DNA from: Tolypothrix campylonemoides VB511288
GTDB lineage: Bacteria; Cyanobacteriota; Cyanobacteriia; Cyanobacteriales; Nostocaceae
Length of the DNA: 64,000 nt
Direction of reading: 5' to 3'
Assembly: GCA_000828075.3 (NCBI GenBank)
Contig: JXCB02000002.1
Coordinates: 893,256-957,255, forward strand
Part shown: in pieces, positions 1 through 9,210 of the stretch
Layout: every line of letters starts with the position of its first letter
Numbering within the stretch: position 1 is the first letter of the stretch
The notes under the pieces: generated by a model
Database searches by the model: none
Told to the model about the DNA's origin: nothing
The model's input: only the letters and a program-made list of their open reading frames with translations
Translations under genes and position numbers: made by a program

Positions 1-714
1 CCAGATGCAGCATTAGAAAAACTCAAAAATTTAGCTTATGAACCTGTCGGCGAGTTTGCCAAAATTGACCATCATCGCGCCTTGAGAACTGGGTTCCCAG
101 AAGTCATTTGGGGACCAGGCAAAACTCCTGATCAAATTGCTCAAATTATGGAAGCTATGCGCCAGCGTAACTCGGTGGTGATGGCAACCCGCATAGAACC
201 AGATGTTTTTGCCACACTGGAAACAAAACTTCATGGTCTGCGCTACTATGACTTAGCACGAATTTGTGCCATTACACCGCCTACAATTGAACCACAGTAT
301 CCTGGCACAATTGGGATTCTTTCTGCTGGCACTGCTGATTTACCCGTCGCTGAGGAAGCTGCTGTCACCGCAGAACTTTCTGGTTTCTGTGTGCAGCGCC
401 TTTGGGATGTGGGAGTTGCAGGAATTCACCGTTTGTTAAATAACCGCCATGTTATCGAATCCGCATCCGTGTTGATTGTCGTGGCGGGGATGGAAGGCGC
501 TTTACCCAGCGTGGTTGCAGGTTTGGCAGATTGTCCTGTCATAGCTGTTCCTACCAGCATTGGTTACGGCGCAAGTTTTGGAGGTTTAGCGCCACTCTTG
601 ACAATGCTTAACTCTTGTGCTGCTGGTGTGGGTGTGGTGAATATTGATAATGGCTTTGGTGCAGCAGTGTTGGCAGGGCAAATTTTGCGGACAGCTCATA
701 AATTAAGGAGTTAA
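1..714 (+). CDS. larB: LarB, nickel pincer cofactor synthase (5' end outside window)
   Basis: The frame is open from base 1, so the gene starts upstream of the window; the visible part begins PDAALEKLKNL and ends at TAA. LarB carboxylates and hydrolyses nicotinic acid adenine dinucleotide to give the dicarboxylated pyridinium mononucleotide from which the nickel-pincer cofactor of lactate racemase is made. The visible N-terminal part carries the family segment RTGFPEVIWGPGKTP. The C-terminal half is a PurE-like (AIR carboxylase) fold with GMEGALPSVVAGL, PTSIGYGASFGG and NIDNGFGAA. A TTG at 82 could be mistaken for a start but lies inside the conserved domain. No larC or larE is visible, so the pathway cannot be confirmed here. 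The family is often annotated as an AIR carboxylase-like protein. Confidence 0.88.
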   Translation, partial: PDAALEKLKNLAYEPVGEFAKIDHHRALRTGFPEVIWGPGKTPDQIAQIMEAMRQRNSVVMATRIEPDVFATLETKLHGLRYYDLARICAITPPTIEPQYPGTIGILSAGTADLPVAEEAAVTAELSGFCVQRLWDVGVAGIHRLLNNRHVIESASVLIVVAGMEGALPSVVAGLADCPVIAVPTSIGYGASFGGLAPLLTMLNSCAAGVGVVNIDNGFGAAVLAGQILRTAHKLRS

Positions 715-758
715 AATTCTGTTCACCTTGCTATTTGTGGAAGAATCTGCCACTTTCA

Positions 759-1551
759 CTATTTGGTAAGATAACCACCTGTTGCATCGATATCGGTGCC
801 GACCATAATCGTAGCATCATCGGAAGACAGCCACATAACAACTCGTGCCATCTCTTCTGCCGTTGCCAGTCTGTTGATCGGATAATCTTTAGCAGTGGCT
901 TGCGTCGTCATACCCCAAGAACTCAACGCTCGGCGTAACATAGGCGTGTCAACTGCACCGGGAGAAAAGGAGTTGACACGAATATTTTTTTTTACCCGTG
1001 AGTTCCATAGCTGCAGTTCTTGTAAGAGACATGATTCCAGCCTTGCTCGCCCCGTAAGGCGCAATGTTTGAAAATCCCTGGTGTCCGCCGACTGAAGCTG
1101 TGTTGACAATGATACCACCGCCCTGCCGCAGCATCACAGGAATCTCATACTTCATGGCAAGAAAAACCCCTGTCGCATTAGTTGCTATAACGTTATTCCA
1201 CTCCTCCAAGGACAATTCGGCGATCGCCTTTGGTGGAGCCTCTATCCCAGCGTTATTAAAGGCAATGTCAATCCGACCGTACTTTTGGACACAGCCATTA
1301 ATGAAATTCCTGACATCGCTTTCTTTTCTGACATCCGCTTGCATATAAGTGGCTTCACCACCAAAGGCTTGAATTTCACTAGCATTCGCTTCGCCAAGAT
1401 TCGTGCGACGACCACAAAAGAACACTTTTGCTCCTTCTTTGGCAAAAGCGTAAGCAGTAGTTTTGCTGATACCTGATGTTGCCCCAGTAATCAGTACAAC
1501 CTTGTCTTTGAATCTACCGTTAGAATTTGCCTTGTAACGCTTATAAGGCAA
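759..1551 (-). pseudogene. SDR-family oxidoreductase, frameshifted
   Basis: Two overlapping frames together make one short-chain dehydrogenase of about 255 residues. The upstream frame (949-1551) has the Rossmann motif TGATSGIS, NNAG, the catalytic Ser (NTASV) and YGASK. The downstream frame (read from about 990 to 759) continues with IRVNSFSPGAVDTPML and ends GGYLTK, the normal C-terminus. The switch falls at a run of nine T (nine A in the coding strand) at about 985-993. The last Gly of the TGxxxGxG cofactor motif is Ser here. The start is uncertain: the first candidate codon is a TTG at 1551. Frameshift plus altered motif suggest decay, but a sequencing error or slippage in the A9 run is possible. 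Substrate unknown. Confidence 0.8.
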
Positions 1552-1817
1552 GGGTTTTAAGATTGTTAAGAAAGTTCCGGGTAACGCATAGCCCTAAGAG
1601 GGAAGGGGGCTAAGGTAAAAGCCTCTCTCCTTGTAGGAGAGAGGTTTGGAGAGAGGTTTGGAGAGAGGTTCTGCAAATCCCGTGAAAAGTAAAGTTCCTC
1701 AATCGGTAGCAATCATACAGAACTCCAGCTCTTGCTATCTTGCCAATTCTTGCGCTGAGTGTCGTAATCTTACGAAATTAGCTTGGCAATATATCACTAA
1801 GATTTTGGTGTGGATGC
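1552..1817. repeat. Non-coding stretch with GAGAGAGGTTTG direct repeats
   Basis: Around 1623-1645 CTCTCTCC and GGAGAGAG form a short inverted repeat, followed by two or three tandem copies of GGAGAGAGGTTT to about 1670. The open frame through this region looks like low-information sequence, not a gene. Nothing else is recognised. Confidence 0.5.
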
Positions 1818-1942
1818 CTAATTTCTAGTTTCTTCCCGATACGCTTTTGGGGTTGTTCCCATGAACCGCCGAAATACTGCTGTGAAGTGACTAGGATTTT
1901 GGAATCCTACGCGATCGCAAACTTCGATAATTGGCAGGAGAT
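1818..1942 (-). pseudogene. Remnant of an AraC-family regulator (C-terminal HTH end)
   Basis: Translation ends IIEVCDRVGFQNPSHFTAVF followed by RRFMGTTPKAYREETRN, the second helix-turn-helix and C-terminal tail typical of AraC/XylS regulators. About 40 residues are recognisable. Upstream (higher coordinates) the similarity stops and the frame runs into unrelated sequence, so the effector domain and first HTH are missing. The adjacent plus-strand reading frame overlaps this remnant, which points to a deletion or insertion join near 1940. Non-functional as an AraC regulator. Confidence 0.75.
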
Positions 1943-2005
1943 TTACAACCAAATGAATCCCAAAGAATAAAGTTAGATAATCATATTTTATACAAAGTTT
2001 ACCAG

Positions 2006-2293
2006 ATGCAATTACCACCTCAGTATGCACATCTTTCTAAAAGTGGTGAAAGAGGTGGAGAAATCAATATTGTAACTGATCAAGATAATAAAGCTAAAAT
2101 AATTGTTTTCTTTACTAGTGTTGGAAAATTTAAAGGGGAACCAAATTATACAGCTTGGATGTATCGATTGGATACTGAGACATCTATCGAAAATCACATC
2201 TTCGGAGTGAAAAATCTAACTTATTATATTTGGCTCTTAGATTCTTTCAAAATTAATCAAAACTGGTTTTGGGTGGATGTCATTGAAGATTAA
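2006..2293 (+). CDS. Hypothetical protein, possibly 5'-truncated
   Basis: An open frame of 95 codons from the ATG at 2006 (an in-frame TTG lies upstream at 1931). The product is soluble-looking with a C-terminal segment rich in aromatic residues (YYIWLLDSF, NQNWFWVDVIED). I do not recognise a family. The frame extends upstream to the AraC remnant junction, so this may be the surviving 3' part of a longer gene. It ends 50 bases before argH. Function unknown. Confidence 0.4.
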   Translation: MQLPPQYAHLSKSGERGGEINIVTDQDNKAKIIVFFTSVGKFKGEPNYTAWMYRLDTETSIENHIFGVKNLTYYIWLLDSFKINQNWFWVDVIED

Positions 2294-2343
2294 CGTTAAT
2301 TATTTCATAATTCATAATTTGCCATTGATAATTTTCCCACACC

Positions 2344-3732
2344 ATGACAGAACAACAAACTTGGAGTCAACGATTTGAATCAGCACTCCATCCTGCAATA
2401 GCTCGATTTAATGCTAGTATTAATTTTGACATTGAGTTAATTGAGTATGACCTGACAGGCTCTCAAGCTCATGCCAAAATGCTAGCTCACACTGGTATCA
2501 TTTCTCAAGAAGAAGGAGAGCAACTCGTTGCGGGTTTAGAGCAAATTCGCCAGGAATATCGCCAAGGAAAATTTCACCCAGGTATCGAAGCGGAAGACGT
2601 GCATTTTGCCGTTGAGCGACGTCTTGTGGAAATTGTAGGCGATTTAGGTAAAAAGTTACACACTGCACGTTCTCGCAATGACCAAGTAGGAACTGATACT
2701 AGACTTTACCTGCGCGACCAAATCCAACAAATCCGCAAGCAACTGCGAGAATTTCAACAAGTTTTAGTAGATATTGCCGAAAACCACGTTGAAACCCTGA
2801 TTCCTGGTTATACGCATCTGCAACGCGCCCAACCTCTGAGTTTAGCTCATCACTTGCTGGCATACTTTCAGATGGGGCAACGCGACTGGGAACGTTTAGA
2901 AGATGTTTTTCGCCGAGTCAATATCTCACCGTTGGGGTGTGGTGCTCTTGCTGGAACGACTTTCCCTATAGATCGGCATTATACAGCGCAACTTTTGAAT
3001 TTTGAGGGAGTTTATGCAAACAGCCTCGACGGAGTGAGCGATCGCGATTTTGCGATCGAATTTCTCTGTGCTGCCAGTCTCATTATGGTTCACCTCAGCC
3101 GTCTTTGCGAAGAGGTGATTCTTTGGGCGTCAGAAGAATTTCGCTTTGTCATCCTCAAGGATAGCTGCGCTACTGGTTCGAGCATTATGCCCCAAAAGAA
3201 AAACCCCGACGTACCGGAACTGGTGCGGGGGAAAACTGGACGTGTATTTGGTCATCTCCAAGCAATGTTAGTCCTGATGAAGGGTCTACCCTTGGCGTAC
3301 AACAAAGACCTGCAAGAGGACAAGGAAGGTTTATTTGATAGTGTTAATACTGTTAAAGCTTGTTTGCAAGCAATGACGATCTTACTCCAAGAAGGTTTGG
3401 AATTTCGTAAAGAACGCTTAGCACAAGCAGTCACAGAAGACTTCTCTAACGCTACTGATGTAGCAGACTATCTTGCCGCACGCGGTGTACCTTTCCGGGA
3501 AGCATACAATCTTGTGGGCAAAGTGGTAAAAACTAGTATTGCTGCCGGGAAACTCCTTAAAGATCTAAGCTTGGAGGAGTGGAAGCAACTGCATCCAGCA
3601 TTTGCAGCAGACATTTACGAGGCGATATCGCCTCGACAAGTGGTTGCTGCTCGTAATAGCTACGGTGGCACAGGTTTTGCCCAAGTCAGGCAAGCACTTC
3701 TTGCCGCTCGCGCCCAAATGACTGCTGAATAA
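2344..3732 (+). CDS. argH: Argininosuccinate lyase
   Basis: Complete 462-residue ArgH, which splits argininosuccinate into arginine and fumarate in the last step of arginine synthesis (cytoplasmic homotetramer). Landmarks are the [10 protein letters not shown] segment near residue 105, [14 protein letters not shown] near 150, and the superfamily signature [12 protein letters not shown] near 280, whose Ser belongs to the mobile catalytic loop. The length is normal for the family. The start ATG at 2344 gives the usual N-terminus; no strong Shine-Dalgarno is visible in the AT-rich leader. A hairpin follows at 3740. Confidence 0.97.
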   Translation: MTEQQTWSQRFESALHPAIARFNASINFDIELIEYDLTGSQAHAKMLAHTGIISQEEGEQLVAGLEQIRQEYRQGKFHPGIEAEDVHFAVERRLVEIVGDLGKKLHTARSRNDQVGTDTRLYLRDQIQQIRKQLREFQQVLVDIAENHVETLIPGYTHLQRAQPLSLAHHLLAYFQMGQRDWERLEDVFRRVNISPLGCGALAGTTFPIDRHYTAQLLNFEGVYANSLDGVSDRDFAIEFLCAASLIMVHLSRLCEEVILWASEEFRFVILKDSCATGSSIMPQKKNPDVPELVRGKTGRVFGHLQAMLVLMKGLPLAYNKDLQEDKEGLFDSVNTVKACLQAMTILLQEGLEFRKERLAQAVTEDFSNATDVADYLAARGVPFREAYNLVGKVVKTSIAAGKLLKDLSLEEWKQLHPAFAADIYEAISPRQVVAARNSYGGTGFAQVRQALLAARAQMTAE

Positions 3733-3739
3733 TCAACAA

Positions 3740-3759
3740 GGGCGTACATTTGTACGCCC
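3740..3759. terminator. Hairpin between argH and a convergent small gene
   Basis: GGGCGTACA and TGTACGCCC form a perfect 9-bp stem with a 2-base loop, 8 bases after the argH stop. It lies between two convergent genes and could end transcription from either side, though no long T run follows. It may equally be a dispersed palindromic repeat. Confidence 0.5.
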
Positions 3760-3805
3760 AGACATTTCAAAGAGCTATGGGGCAAAAAACATTTCAACTG
3801 GTAAC

Positions 3806-3970
3806 TTATTCAGCATCAATTGCTGCTGCGCCCTCATCTTCTTCGCTCTTCGGCGGTCGTTGTTGGAACCTTCTTTGGAAACGCCCTGTTGTGGTTCGTT
3901 TACGAAACTTTCGGGCATATGCCTGGTTCCGTAGCGCCTTTTCTTTTTTTGGATTGCGGCGCTTGGCCAT
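3806..3970 (-). CDS. Small basic conserved protein (MAKRRNPKKEK family)
   Basis: A 54-residue protein starting MAKRRNPKKEKALRNQAYAR. The first 35 residues are strongly basic and the tail is acidic (KSEEDEGAAAIDAE). The ATG at 3970 is chosen over an upstream in-frame ATG because GAGGTG lies 4 bases before it and the conserved sequence begins there. I recall this N-terminus from small uncharacterised cyanobacterial proteins, but no function is established. The basic segment would suit RNA or ribosome contact; that is inference only. Confidence 0.75.
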   Translation of the reverse strand: MAKRRNPKKEKALRNQAYARKFRKRTTTGRFQRRFQQRPPKSEEDEGAAAIDAE

Positions 3971-4556
3971 GTTCACCTCATGAATAAACAACAAAAAAAC
4001 TGCCTCTAGGCTCAATGTAGGCAATAACACTTGTTAGTATGACTTATGCAATTTTAGCCTAGTTCTGCAAGTTACACACTTTCAGACAGTCAATAATACT
4101 AGCATATTTATCTTTTTGATGTCTATTGCTCTTCAGAATGATCACTCTGCTAACAATTGCTAGTTCTAGTTTGAATCCCCGTCCATAATCTTTGCAGTTC
4201 AAGGATTCCCAATCCCTAATCCCCAATTCCAAATTCAATTGGACTGAGTGATTTTTTTATTGATTTGATGAATTTGTATAAAAAAACGGATTTTGCTGCT
4301 GGTGACAGCAAGTATAATGCTTCTGCTATAACCTAAAAATAACATCCACTGAGAGTTTTATGTATATTATATACATACACTGTTTTTCTTTTCAGTAACT
4401 TTTCAGTAAATGGTAGAATTAATTTAAATTCTACGATAAATCGTTAGAATAAAACCCCAAACCACGAACATTATTGTATAACAAGCAACTCAGTTATAAA
4501 GCTGAGAAAGTGTGAGTGGCGGGGGAACTCTACACTACAAGCCAGACATTTGAAAA
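3971..4556. other. Non-coding stretch
   Basis: 586 bases, AT-rich. It holds CTAATCCCCAATCCC-type degenerate repeats near 4205-4225 and one copy (about 4170-4190) of a sequence, TTTGAATCCCCGTCCATAAT, found again near 49880. A GC-rich patch GAGTGGCGGGGGAACTC lies at about 4513-4530 just before the Nudix gene; it is not convincing as a known riboswitch. Promoters for both flanking genes must lie here but no clear boxes were identified. Confidence 0.5.
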
Positions 4557-5051
4557 TTGAACGTTCTTGCTTTTTTTGGTGTGACTGTTCAGTCCACACG
4601 TAACTTATGGCGTATTGGACAAACCGTACTGGGCATTATCTTCCGTCATCCCATCCCAGGCACGAGTATTATCCCTATTTTGCCAGATGGTCAAATTGTG
4701 CTCATCCGCAGGCGTGACAATGGTCTGTGGGCATTACCTGGGGGTATGGTGGACTGGGGAGAAGATGTTCCCAATGCTGTCCAACGAGAGTTAATGGAGG
4801 AAACCGGACTAGAACTAGTAAAAATTCGGCGTTTAGTTGGTGTTTACTCTGCACCAGACCGCGATCCTAGAATTCATTCAATTTGTATTGTAGTTGAAGC
4901 AGAAGTGCGGGGAAAAATGGAAATTCAAGATACTTTGGAAGTGATGGAAATCCAAGCTTTTCCACTCAATTCCCTACCTCCAGGACAAATGTCTCACGAC
5001 CATAATCGCCAGTTGCAAGACTATCTAGATGGCTTGACAACATTGGCGTAA
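4557..5051 (+). CDS. Nudix hydrolase
   Basis: A 164-residue protein with a complete Nudix box near residues 62-84: G(x5)E(x7)RELMEETGL, read as [15 protein letters not shown] then RELMEETGL. These Glu residues bind the Mg2+ used to hydrolyse nucleoside diphosphates linked to another moiety. A hydrophobic N-terminal stretch precedes the domain. An in-frame TGA lies two codons upstream, so TTG 4557 is the earliest start; a GTG at 4581 is an alternative. The real substrate (ADP-ribose, oxidised nucleotides or other) cannot be told from sequence. Confidence 0.87.
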   Translation: MNVLAFFGVTVQSTRNLWRIGQTVLGIIFRHPIPGTSIIPILPDGQIVLIRRRDNGLWALPGGMVDWGEDVPNAVQRELMEETGLELVKIRRLVGVYSAPDRDPRIHSICIVVEAEVRGKMEIQDTLEVMEIQAFPLNSLPPGQMSHDHNRQLQDYLDGLTTLA

Positions 5052-5121
5052 TGCTATTTTACATTTTGGATTTTGGATTAAGACTGGTTAGTAGTTAGTA
5101 GTTACTAGAACAACTAACAAA

Positions 5122-5152
5122 TGTAGAGACGCGCTGTTTGAAGCGTCTCTAA
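5122..5152. repeat. Palindromic repeat, TAGAGACGC family
   Basis: TGTAGAGACGC, a short loop, then GCGTCTCTA. The same arms recur at 25690-25716 and 36307-36340, so this is a dispersed intergenic hairpin repeat. Confidence 0.7.
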
Positions 5153-5238
5153 AACTACCAACTCGTAATTAACAGGTTACAATTTCCAATCCAAAATCTG
5201 CTAAAAATTACTCTCATTATATTAAATAATTATATATT

Positions 5239-6051
5239 ATGGATTATCCATTCCGTAATTCCCGGATAAGGCTTTCTCAAGGGATACTTTTCTGGCGTGA
5301 AATTGGTGAAGGAACGTCTTTAGTTTTCTTACATGGTGCTTGGAATGATAGCAGCCAGTGGGTATCTGTTATGGAGATGCTGTCGCGGGATTTCCATTGC
5401 TTTGCTCCAGATTTATTTGGATTTGGTGAGTCAGAGTTTCCGAATGTCCACTATTCAATTGATTTGCAAGTTGAGTGTTTAGCTCAATTCCTACACGCGG
5501 TGAAGCAACAAAGGGTGTATTTAATTGGAGATTCTCTTGGGGGTTGGATTGCTGCTAGCTATGCTTTAAAGTATCCAGAACACATTAATGGTTTGGTACT
5601 ACTAGCGCCAGAGGGTATAGAGATAGAAGGACAAAAACAGCGATCGCAGAGAATGCAACGGATACTGAAACGTCCACCACTGGTGTTTCAATTGTTGCGA
5701 CTTCTTCGTCCCATTACCAAAATCTTTGGTTTGAATCAACAAATTGAACAGGATTGGCATTTTCATCAAGTGATGCTGGAATATCCCACAGCCTGCGAGC
5801 TCCTCTTTGAGCGCAAGCATCCAGAAATTCAGGCAGAATTGCTGGATGAGCAATTATCATTCATCACAGTCCCAGTTCTCATTCTACAAGGTGCAAAAGA
5901 CACCTCAGAAGCTATAGCCATGAGTCGGGCTTATGCTCAATATATTCCTCAAGCAGAGTTGAAAACAATTGCTCACGGAGAAAATGATTTACCACAGTCG
6001 TGTGCGCCAGTTGTGGCTGGAGATATTCGCAACTTTATCAAGCGTGATTAA
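5239..6051 (+). CDS. Alpha/beta-fold hydrolase
   Basis: A 270-residue alpha/beta hydrolase. Residues near 30 give LVFLHGAW (oxyanion-hole HG), GDSLGG near 97 is the nucleophile elbow with catalytic Ser, the acid is probably Asp in LILQGAKD, and the His is in IAHGENDLP. No signal peptide or membrane segment, so cytosolic. The fold covers esterases, haloalkane dehalogenases and C-C hydrolases, and the substrate is not predictable here. It starts at ATG 5239 in an AT-rich leader with no clear ribosome-binding site. Confidence 0.88.
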   Translation: MDYPFRNSRIRLSQGILFWREIGEGTSLVFLHGAWNDSSQWVSVMEMLSRDFHCFAPDLFGFGESEFPNVHYSIDLQVECLAQFLHAVKQQRVYLIGDSLGGWIAASYALKYPEHINGLVLLAPEGIEIEGQKQRSQRMQRILKRPPLVFQLLRLLRPITKIFGLNQQIEQDWHFHQVMLEYPTACELLFERKHPEIQAELLDEQLSFITVPVLILQGAKDTSEAIAMSRAYAQYIPQAELKTIAHGENDLPQSCAPVVAGDIRNFIKRD

Positions 6052-6151
6052 TGTACTGCAATCCCAGCTTTCTGAGACTGCAAATAAACCAATAAGTGGC
6101 AATTGGCGATCGCACCAAAAAAGTAGAGTGATAAATATTAGGTCTTTCAAC

Positions 6152-6173
6152 TATAGTGCTTCTCGGTTGCATA
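6152..6173. repeat. Dispersed repeat GCTTCTCGGTTGCATA
   Basis: TATAG(T/C) followed by GCTTCTCGGTTGCATA occurs here and at 20237-20258, differing at one base. Both copies are intergenic. No coding potential. Confidence 0.6.
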
Positions 6174-6326
6174 GACCAAGGTGTAGCTAACAAAGTGCGT
6201 TTAAGTAACTTTTGGATGCCATAGTCGAAAGGCAGTAATCATGATTATGCTGAAAAATTTTATCACAATATATTATCACACTACCAGTAAAATTCATTTA
6301 CCTAAGAGGTTATTTCAAGTCCTACC

Positions 6327-6419
6327 ATGAACACACCAATAGAACTGCCTAGCGGAAAAATTCTCAATCTTTCTCGCTTTATTGCTTTATTGCCTAATGA
6401 AAAAATAGATGAAGTTTAA
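6327..6419 (+). pseudogene. Truncated small protein (30 residues)
   Basis: ATG at 6327 opens a 30-codon frame, MNTPIELPSGKILNLSRFIA then LLPNEKIDEV and TAA. The start looks like the N-terminus of a small conserved cyanobacterial protein family that is normally longer, so this is probably a truncated copy. The rest of the 379-base gap between 6052 and 6430 holds a HIP1 octamer and a dispersed repeat only. Confidence 0.4.
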
Positions 6420-6430
6420 TTTTTTGATGA

Positions 6431-7315
6431 TCAATTAGGCAAATAGTGATTAACTACTGCTCGCATTCCCCAAAATATCAAATTTTGTTCCACCATCAAA
6501 CGCGCTGCAATTTCAGGAAACTGGGATTGCAGATAGTTTACTAACAAAGTGCGATCGCCTCCAGTAACCGCAACATTTCCTTGCGGAAAATCGCGCCACC
6601 AAGCTTCAATAAAATCTTTGATTCCAGCTACTAAAGTATAGATAACCCCACTTTGTATCGCCTCTGGAGTATTCAAAGCATACCGCTGGGGAAGTTGCTG
6701 CGGTAGTTCAACTTTTGGTAATTGTCCTGTTCTTCCACTAAGAGTCGCAAGCTGCAAGCCTAGTCCTGGAAGAATTGCGCCTCCGACAAAACACTGATTA
6801 GCATTGGCACTTGAAAATGTCAGTGCTGTTCCAGCATCAATCACCAGCATGGGAAAATCCCAATTCTGCCCAGCACCGCACAAAGCCAAGGCGCGATCAA
6901 TTCCCAGTGTGGAATACACCCCCTTTATGGGAACTTGGTCTAAGGTAATAATGCGAACATTTGGATAAGTTTGCCATAGTGCGGTTTGACTGGGAACCAC
7001 AGAGGCGAGGAGGAGGGGAATAGGGGGAGATGAGGGAGGGAGTGAGGGAGGGAGTGAGGGGGATGAGGGAGGGAGTGAGGGAGGGAGTGAGGGAGGGAGT
7101 GAGGGGGATGAGGGAGAGGTAAATTTCTCTTTATTAAGTGGGAAAATTTCTGGTGGTAGGTTTTGCAGTGTTGGAGATTGAGATAGTTGCTGGACAACAT
7201 CTGCTGGTAGATAGTCTGTATCCCAAGCATGAATGAGGGTTTCACCTGCAAAGTGCGCCCAGTGTAGCCGGGAATTTCCAATCATCAAAGCTAGCCAGAA
7301 AGAGCTATTAACCAT
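6431..7315 (-). CDS. coaX: Type III pantothenate kinase with repeat insertion
   Basis: CoaX phosphorylates pantothenate in the first step of coenzyme A synthesis (cytosolic, ASKHA fold). Seen: N-terminal [16 protein letters not shown] (phosphate-binding P-loop-like GNSRLHW), [32 protein letters not shown], and the C-terminal [11 protein letters not shown]. The 294-residue length exceeds that expected because residues about 66-99 consist of Ser/Pro/Leu repeats (SLPPSLPPS) encoded by a simple GAGGGAGT-type tract at 7017-7120. The reading frame stays open through it. The insertion falls between the first and second structural motifs, so activity may be retained. Confidence 0.92.
   Translation of the reverse strand: MVNSSFWLALMIGNSRLHWAHFAGETLIHAWDTDYLPADVVQQLSQSPTLQNLPPEIFPLNKEKFTSPSSPSLPPSLPPSLPPSSPSLPPSLPPSSPPIPLLLASVVPSQTALWQTYPNVRIITLDQVPIKGVYSTLGIDRALALCGAGQNWDFPMLVIDAGTALTFSSANANQCFVGGAILPGLGLQLATLSGRTGQLPKVELPQQLPQRYALNTPEAIQSGVIYTLVAGIKDFIEAWWRDFPQGNVAVTGGDRTLLVNYLQSQFPEIAARLMVEQNLIFWGMRAVVNHYLPN
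7017..7120 (+). repeat. GAGGGAGT-type simple repeat inside coaX
   Basis: Imperfect tandem GAGGGAGG/GAGTGAGG/GGATGAGG units on the plus strand. Related tracts lie at 21781-21835 and 35041-35127, in the same strand orientation. In coaX it is a multiple of three with no stop on the coding strand. Confidence 0.9.
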
Positions 7316-7547
7316 TCACTATCGAATCAAGATAAAAAGAGCGCTTATGAACAGAGTTATACTCTAAATGACAGCGGTTTTCAGCTAAGGTGGGCATTGC
7401 TTACTAATATCTCAAATGTCTATCACATAAGCTTTTATGAGCAATGCTCACCCTAAGATTTGTGGTTTCATTATAGAAATAAGCGGTGTAATCTTTGTAA
7501 AGATTAAGATTGACACAGTGAAAAATCTTAAGTTTGGTAAACGCATC

Positions 7548-8981
7548 ATGTCTACCTACGTAGAGGCACAACAAAACATCCGCAATGGAAGTCATGCTGT
7601 AGTGATTGGCGGTAGCATGGCTGGACTACTGGCAGCGAGAATTTTAGTAGAACATTTTGAGCGTGTTACTGTGGTGGAACGCGATCGCTTACCGCAGGAG
7701 TCAGAACAGCGTCCGGGAGTACCCCAAGCTCATCACGCCCATATATTGCTAACCCAAGGTCAACGCATTCTGGAGCAACTGTTTCCTGGTATAAAAGCTG
7801 AATTAGCTGCAGCTGGTGCGCCTAGTATAGACTGGGTAGCAGAATGCCTTTATTTGAATTTGTGGGGTTGGGTATCCCCTAGTTCTTCAGACTTAATCAC
7901 TTGCAGTTGTAGTCGTGTCTTATTAGAATGGGTGGTTCGTCGTCGTTTAAGTAACTATAGCAACCTGCAATTTTTGCCAACAACTCAGGTAAAGGGATTG
8001 CTGAATGACAATAGCAATTCCAGAGTCAAAGGGGTAGAATTATGCGGCTGTGATGATTTTCACACAACAGAATTAGCAGCCGATTTGATTGTTGATGCCA
8101 GTGGACGCAATTCTCAACTGCCCAAGTGGTTAGAAGAAATTGGTTACGAAGCCCCTACTCAAACCGTCATTAACTCTTTTTTAGGTTACAGTACCCGGTG
8201 GTATGAACGCCCAGAGGGTTTCCAGGCTGATTGGAAGGCGTTATATGTAACTCCCAAACCGCCTGATGACAAACGTGCAGGTGTCATCTTTTCCATTGAA
8301 GGCAATCGGTGGCTAGTCACTGTATCAGGTATCGCTCGAGACTATCCACCTACTGATGAAGCAGGCTTCATGGAATTTGTCCGCAGCCTCCGTACCCCAG
8401 CAATTTACAACGCACTTCAAAGCGCTAAACCCATTTCTCCAGTCTATAGCTATCGGCGTACAGAGAATTGCTGGCGTCATTACGAAAAGCTTTCTAGGTT
8501 GCCAGAAGGATTGCTGGCAATTGGGGATGCTGTTTGTGCCTTTAATCCTGTTTATGGTCAGGGTATGACTGTTGCTGCGTTGAGTGCTTTAACCCTTAAC
8601 CAGTCCTTGCAGGAGCAATTCCGGTATCAAAAGGGCAACCTCACGGGTTTAACTAAGCACTTTCACAAGCAGCTATCTAAAGTTTTGCAAACTCCCTGGT
8701 TAATGGCAACAGGTGAAGATTTTCGTTGGGAAACGACCTCTGGCGGTCATCCTGACAAAATCACCCAACTGATGCACCGATACATGGATCAAATCATCCT
8801 GCTATCAATTAGCAATCCCAAAATATTACACAGTTTTGCAGAAGTGACACATCTAGTTAAGCCTTTAAGAACGCTTTTTGCACCTGAAATTCTCGTACCA
8901 GTGATAGGGACGTTGCTAAATCAAAGTAGAAATCAGGAGAAAGCCCTAAGACAAGGGGGCTATGCATCAAAGCAGGGATAG
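7548..8981 (+). CDS. FAD-dependent oxidoreductase (monooxygenase-like)
   Basis: A 477-residue flavoprotein starting at ATG 7548 (MSTYVEAQQN); 37 in-frame codons upstream are rejected because they are AT-rich and lack family features. The dinucleotide-binding motif VVIGGSMAGLLAAR begins about 18 residues in and ends in an acidic residue at VVERD. LIVDASGRNS and AIGDAVCAFNPVYGQGM are the second and third FAD contacts of the PHBH/squalene-epoxidase-like group. No signal peptide. Substrate not predictable; relatives include geranylgeranyl reductases and halogenases. It is followed by a strong terminator. Confidence 0.85.
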   Translation: MSTYVEAQQNIRNGSHAVVIGGSMAGLLAARILVEHFERVTVVERDRLPQESEQRPGVPQAHHAHILLTQGQRILEQLFPGIKAELAAAGAPSIDWVAECLYLNLWGWVSPSSSDLITCSCSRVLLEWVVRRRLSNYSNLQFLPTTQVKGLLNDNSNSRVKGVELCGCDDFHTTELAADLIVDASGRNSQLPKWLEEIGYEAPTQTVINSFLGYSTRWYERPEGFQADWKALYVTPKPPDDKRAGVIFSIEGNRWLVTVSGIARDYPPTDEAGFMEFVRSLRTPAIYNALQSAKPISPVYSYRRTENCWRHYEKLSRLPEGLLAIGDAVCAFNPVYGQGMTVAALSALTLNQSLQEQFRYQKGNLTGLTKHFHKQLSKVLQTPWLMATGEDFRWETTSGGHPDKITQLMHRYMDQIILLSISNPKILHSFAEVTHLVKPLRTLFAPEILVPVIGTLLNQSRNQEKALRQGGYASKQG

Positions 8982-9017
8982 AACGAGGAATATGTGGGGA
9001 ATGTAGATAACAAGCCT

Positions 9018-9040
9018 AGCCTGCAATGGCAGGCTTTTTT
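9018..9040 (+). terminator. Intrinsic terminator after the FAD oxidoreductase
   Basis: AGCCTGC, loop AATG, GCAGGCT, then six T. Perfect 7-bp stem, 37 bases after the stop codon, and well upstream of flv3. Confidence 0.85.
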
Positions 9041-9197
9041 ACACAGTATTTGTCTTGTGAACTTTGTTTGACAAACCCCAGCGTGTAAGGGACTATCTGA
9101 CAATTTAACTTTTTTTAAGTCATCTATAGATTTTTTATTAAAACTTTACAATTAACTCGTGTCACAATAGGGACAGAGTAATAAATACTCAGTTGCT

Positions 9198-9204
9198 AAG
9201 GAGG
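9198..9204 (+). promoter_or_regulatory. Shine-Dalgarno deciding the flv3 start
   Basis: AAGGAGG with 6-base spacing to ATG 9211. It rules out the TTG/CTG-rich codons that precede it in frame. Confidence 0.85.
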
Positions 9205-9210
9205 CTGGTT

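Noticed and set aside
1646..1828. Open frame of 60 codons
   Set aside because: Begins in GGAGAGAGGTTT repeats and has no recognisable composition or ribosome-binding site.
4160..4195. GTTTGAATCCCC resembling a tRNA T-arm
   Set aside because: No acceptor, D or anticodon stems around it, and the second copy near 49880 has different flanks.
4501..4540. GC-rich GAGTGGCGGGGGAACTC segment before the Nudix gene considered as a riboswitch
   Set aside because: It faintly recalls the GGGGGAAC core of cyclic di-AMP (ydaO) riboswitches, but the second conserved half is missing and no stable long helix was found.
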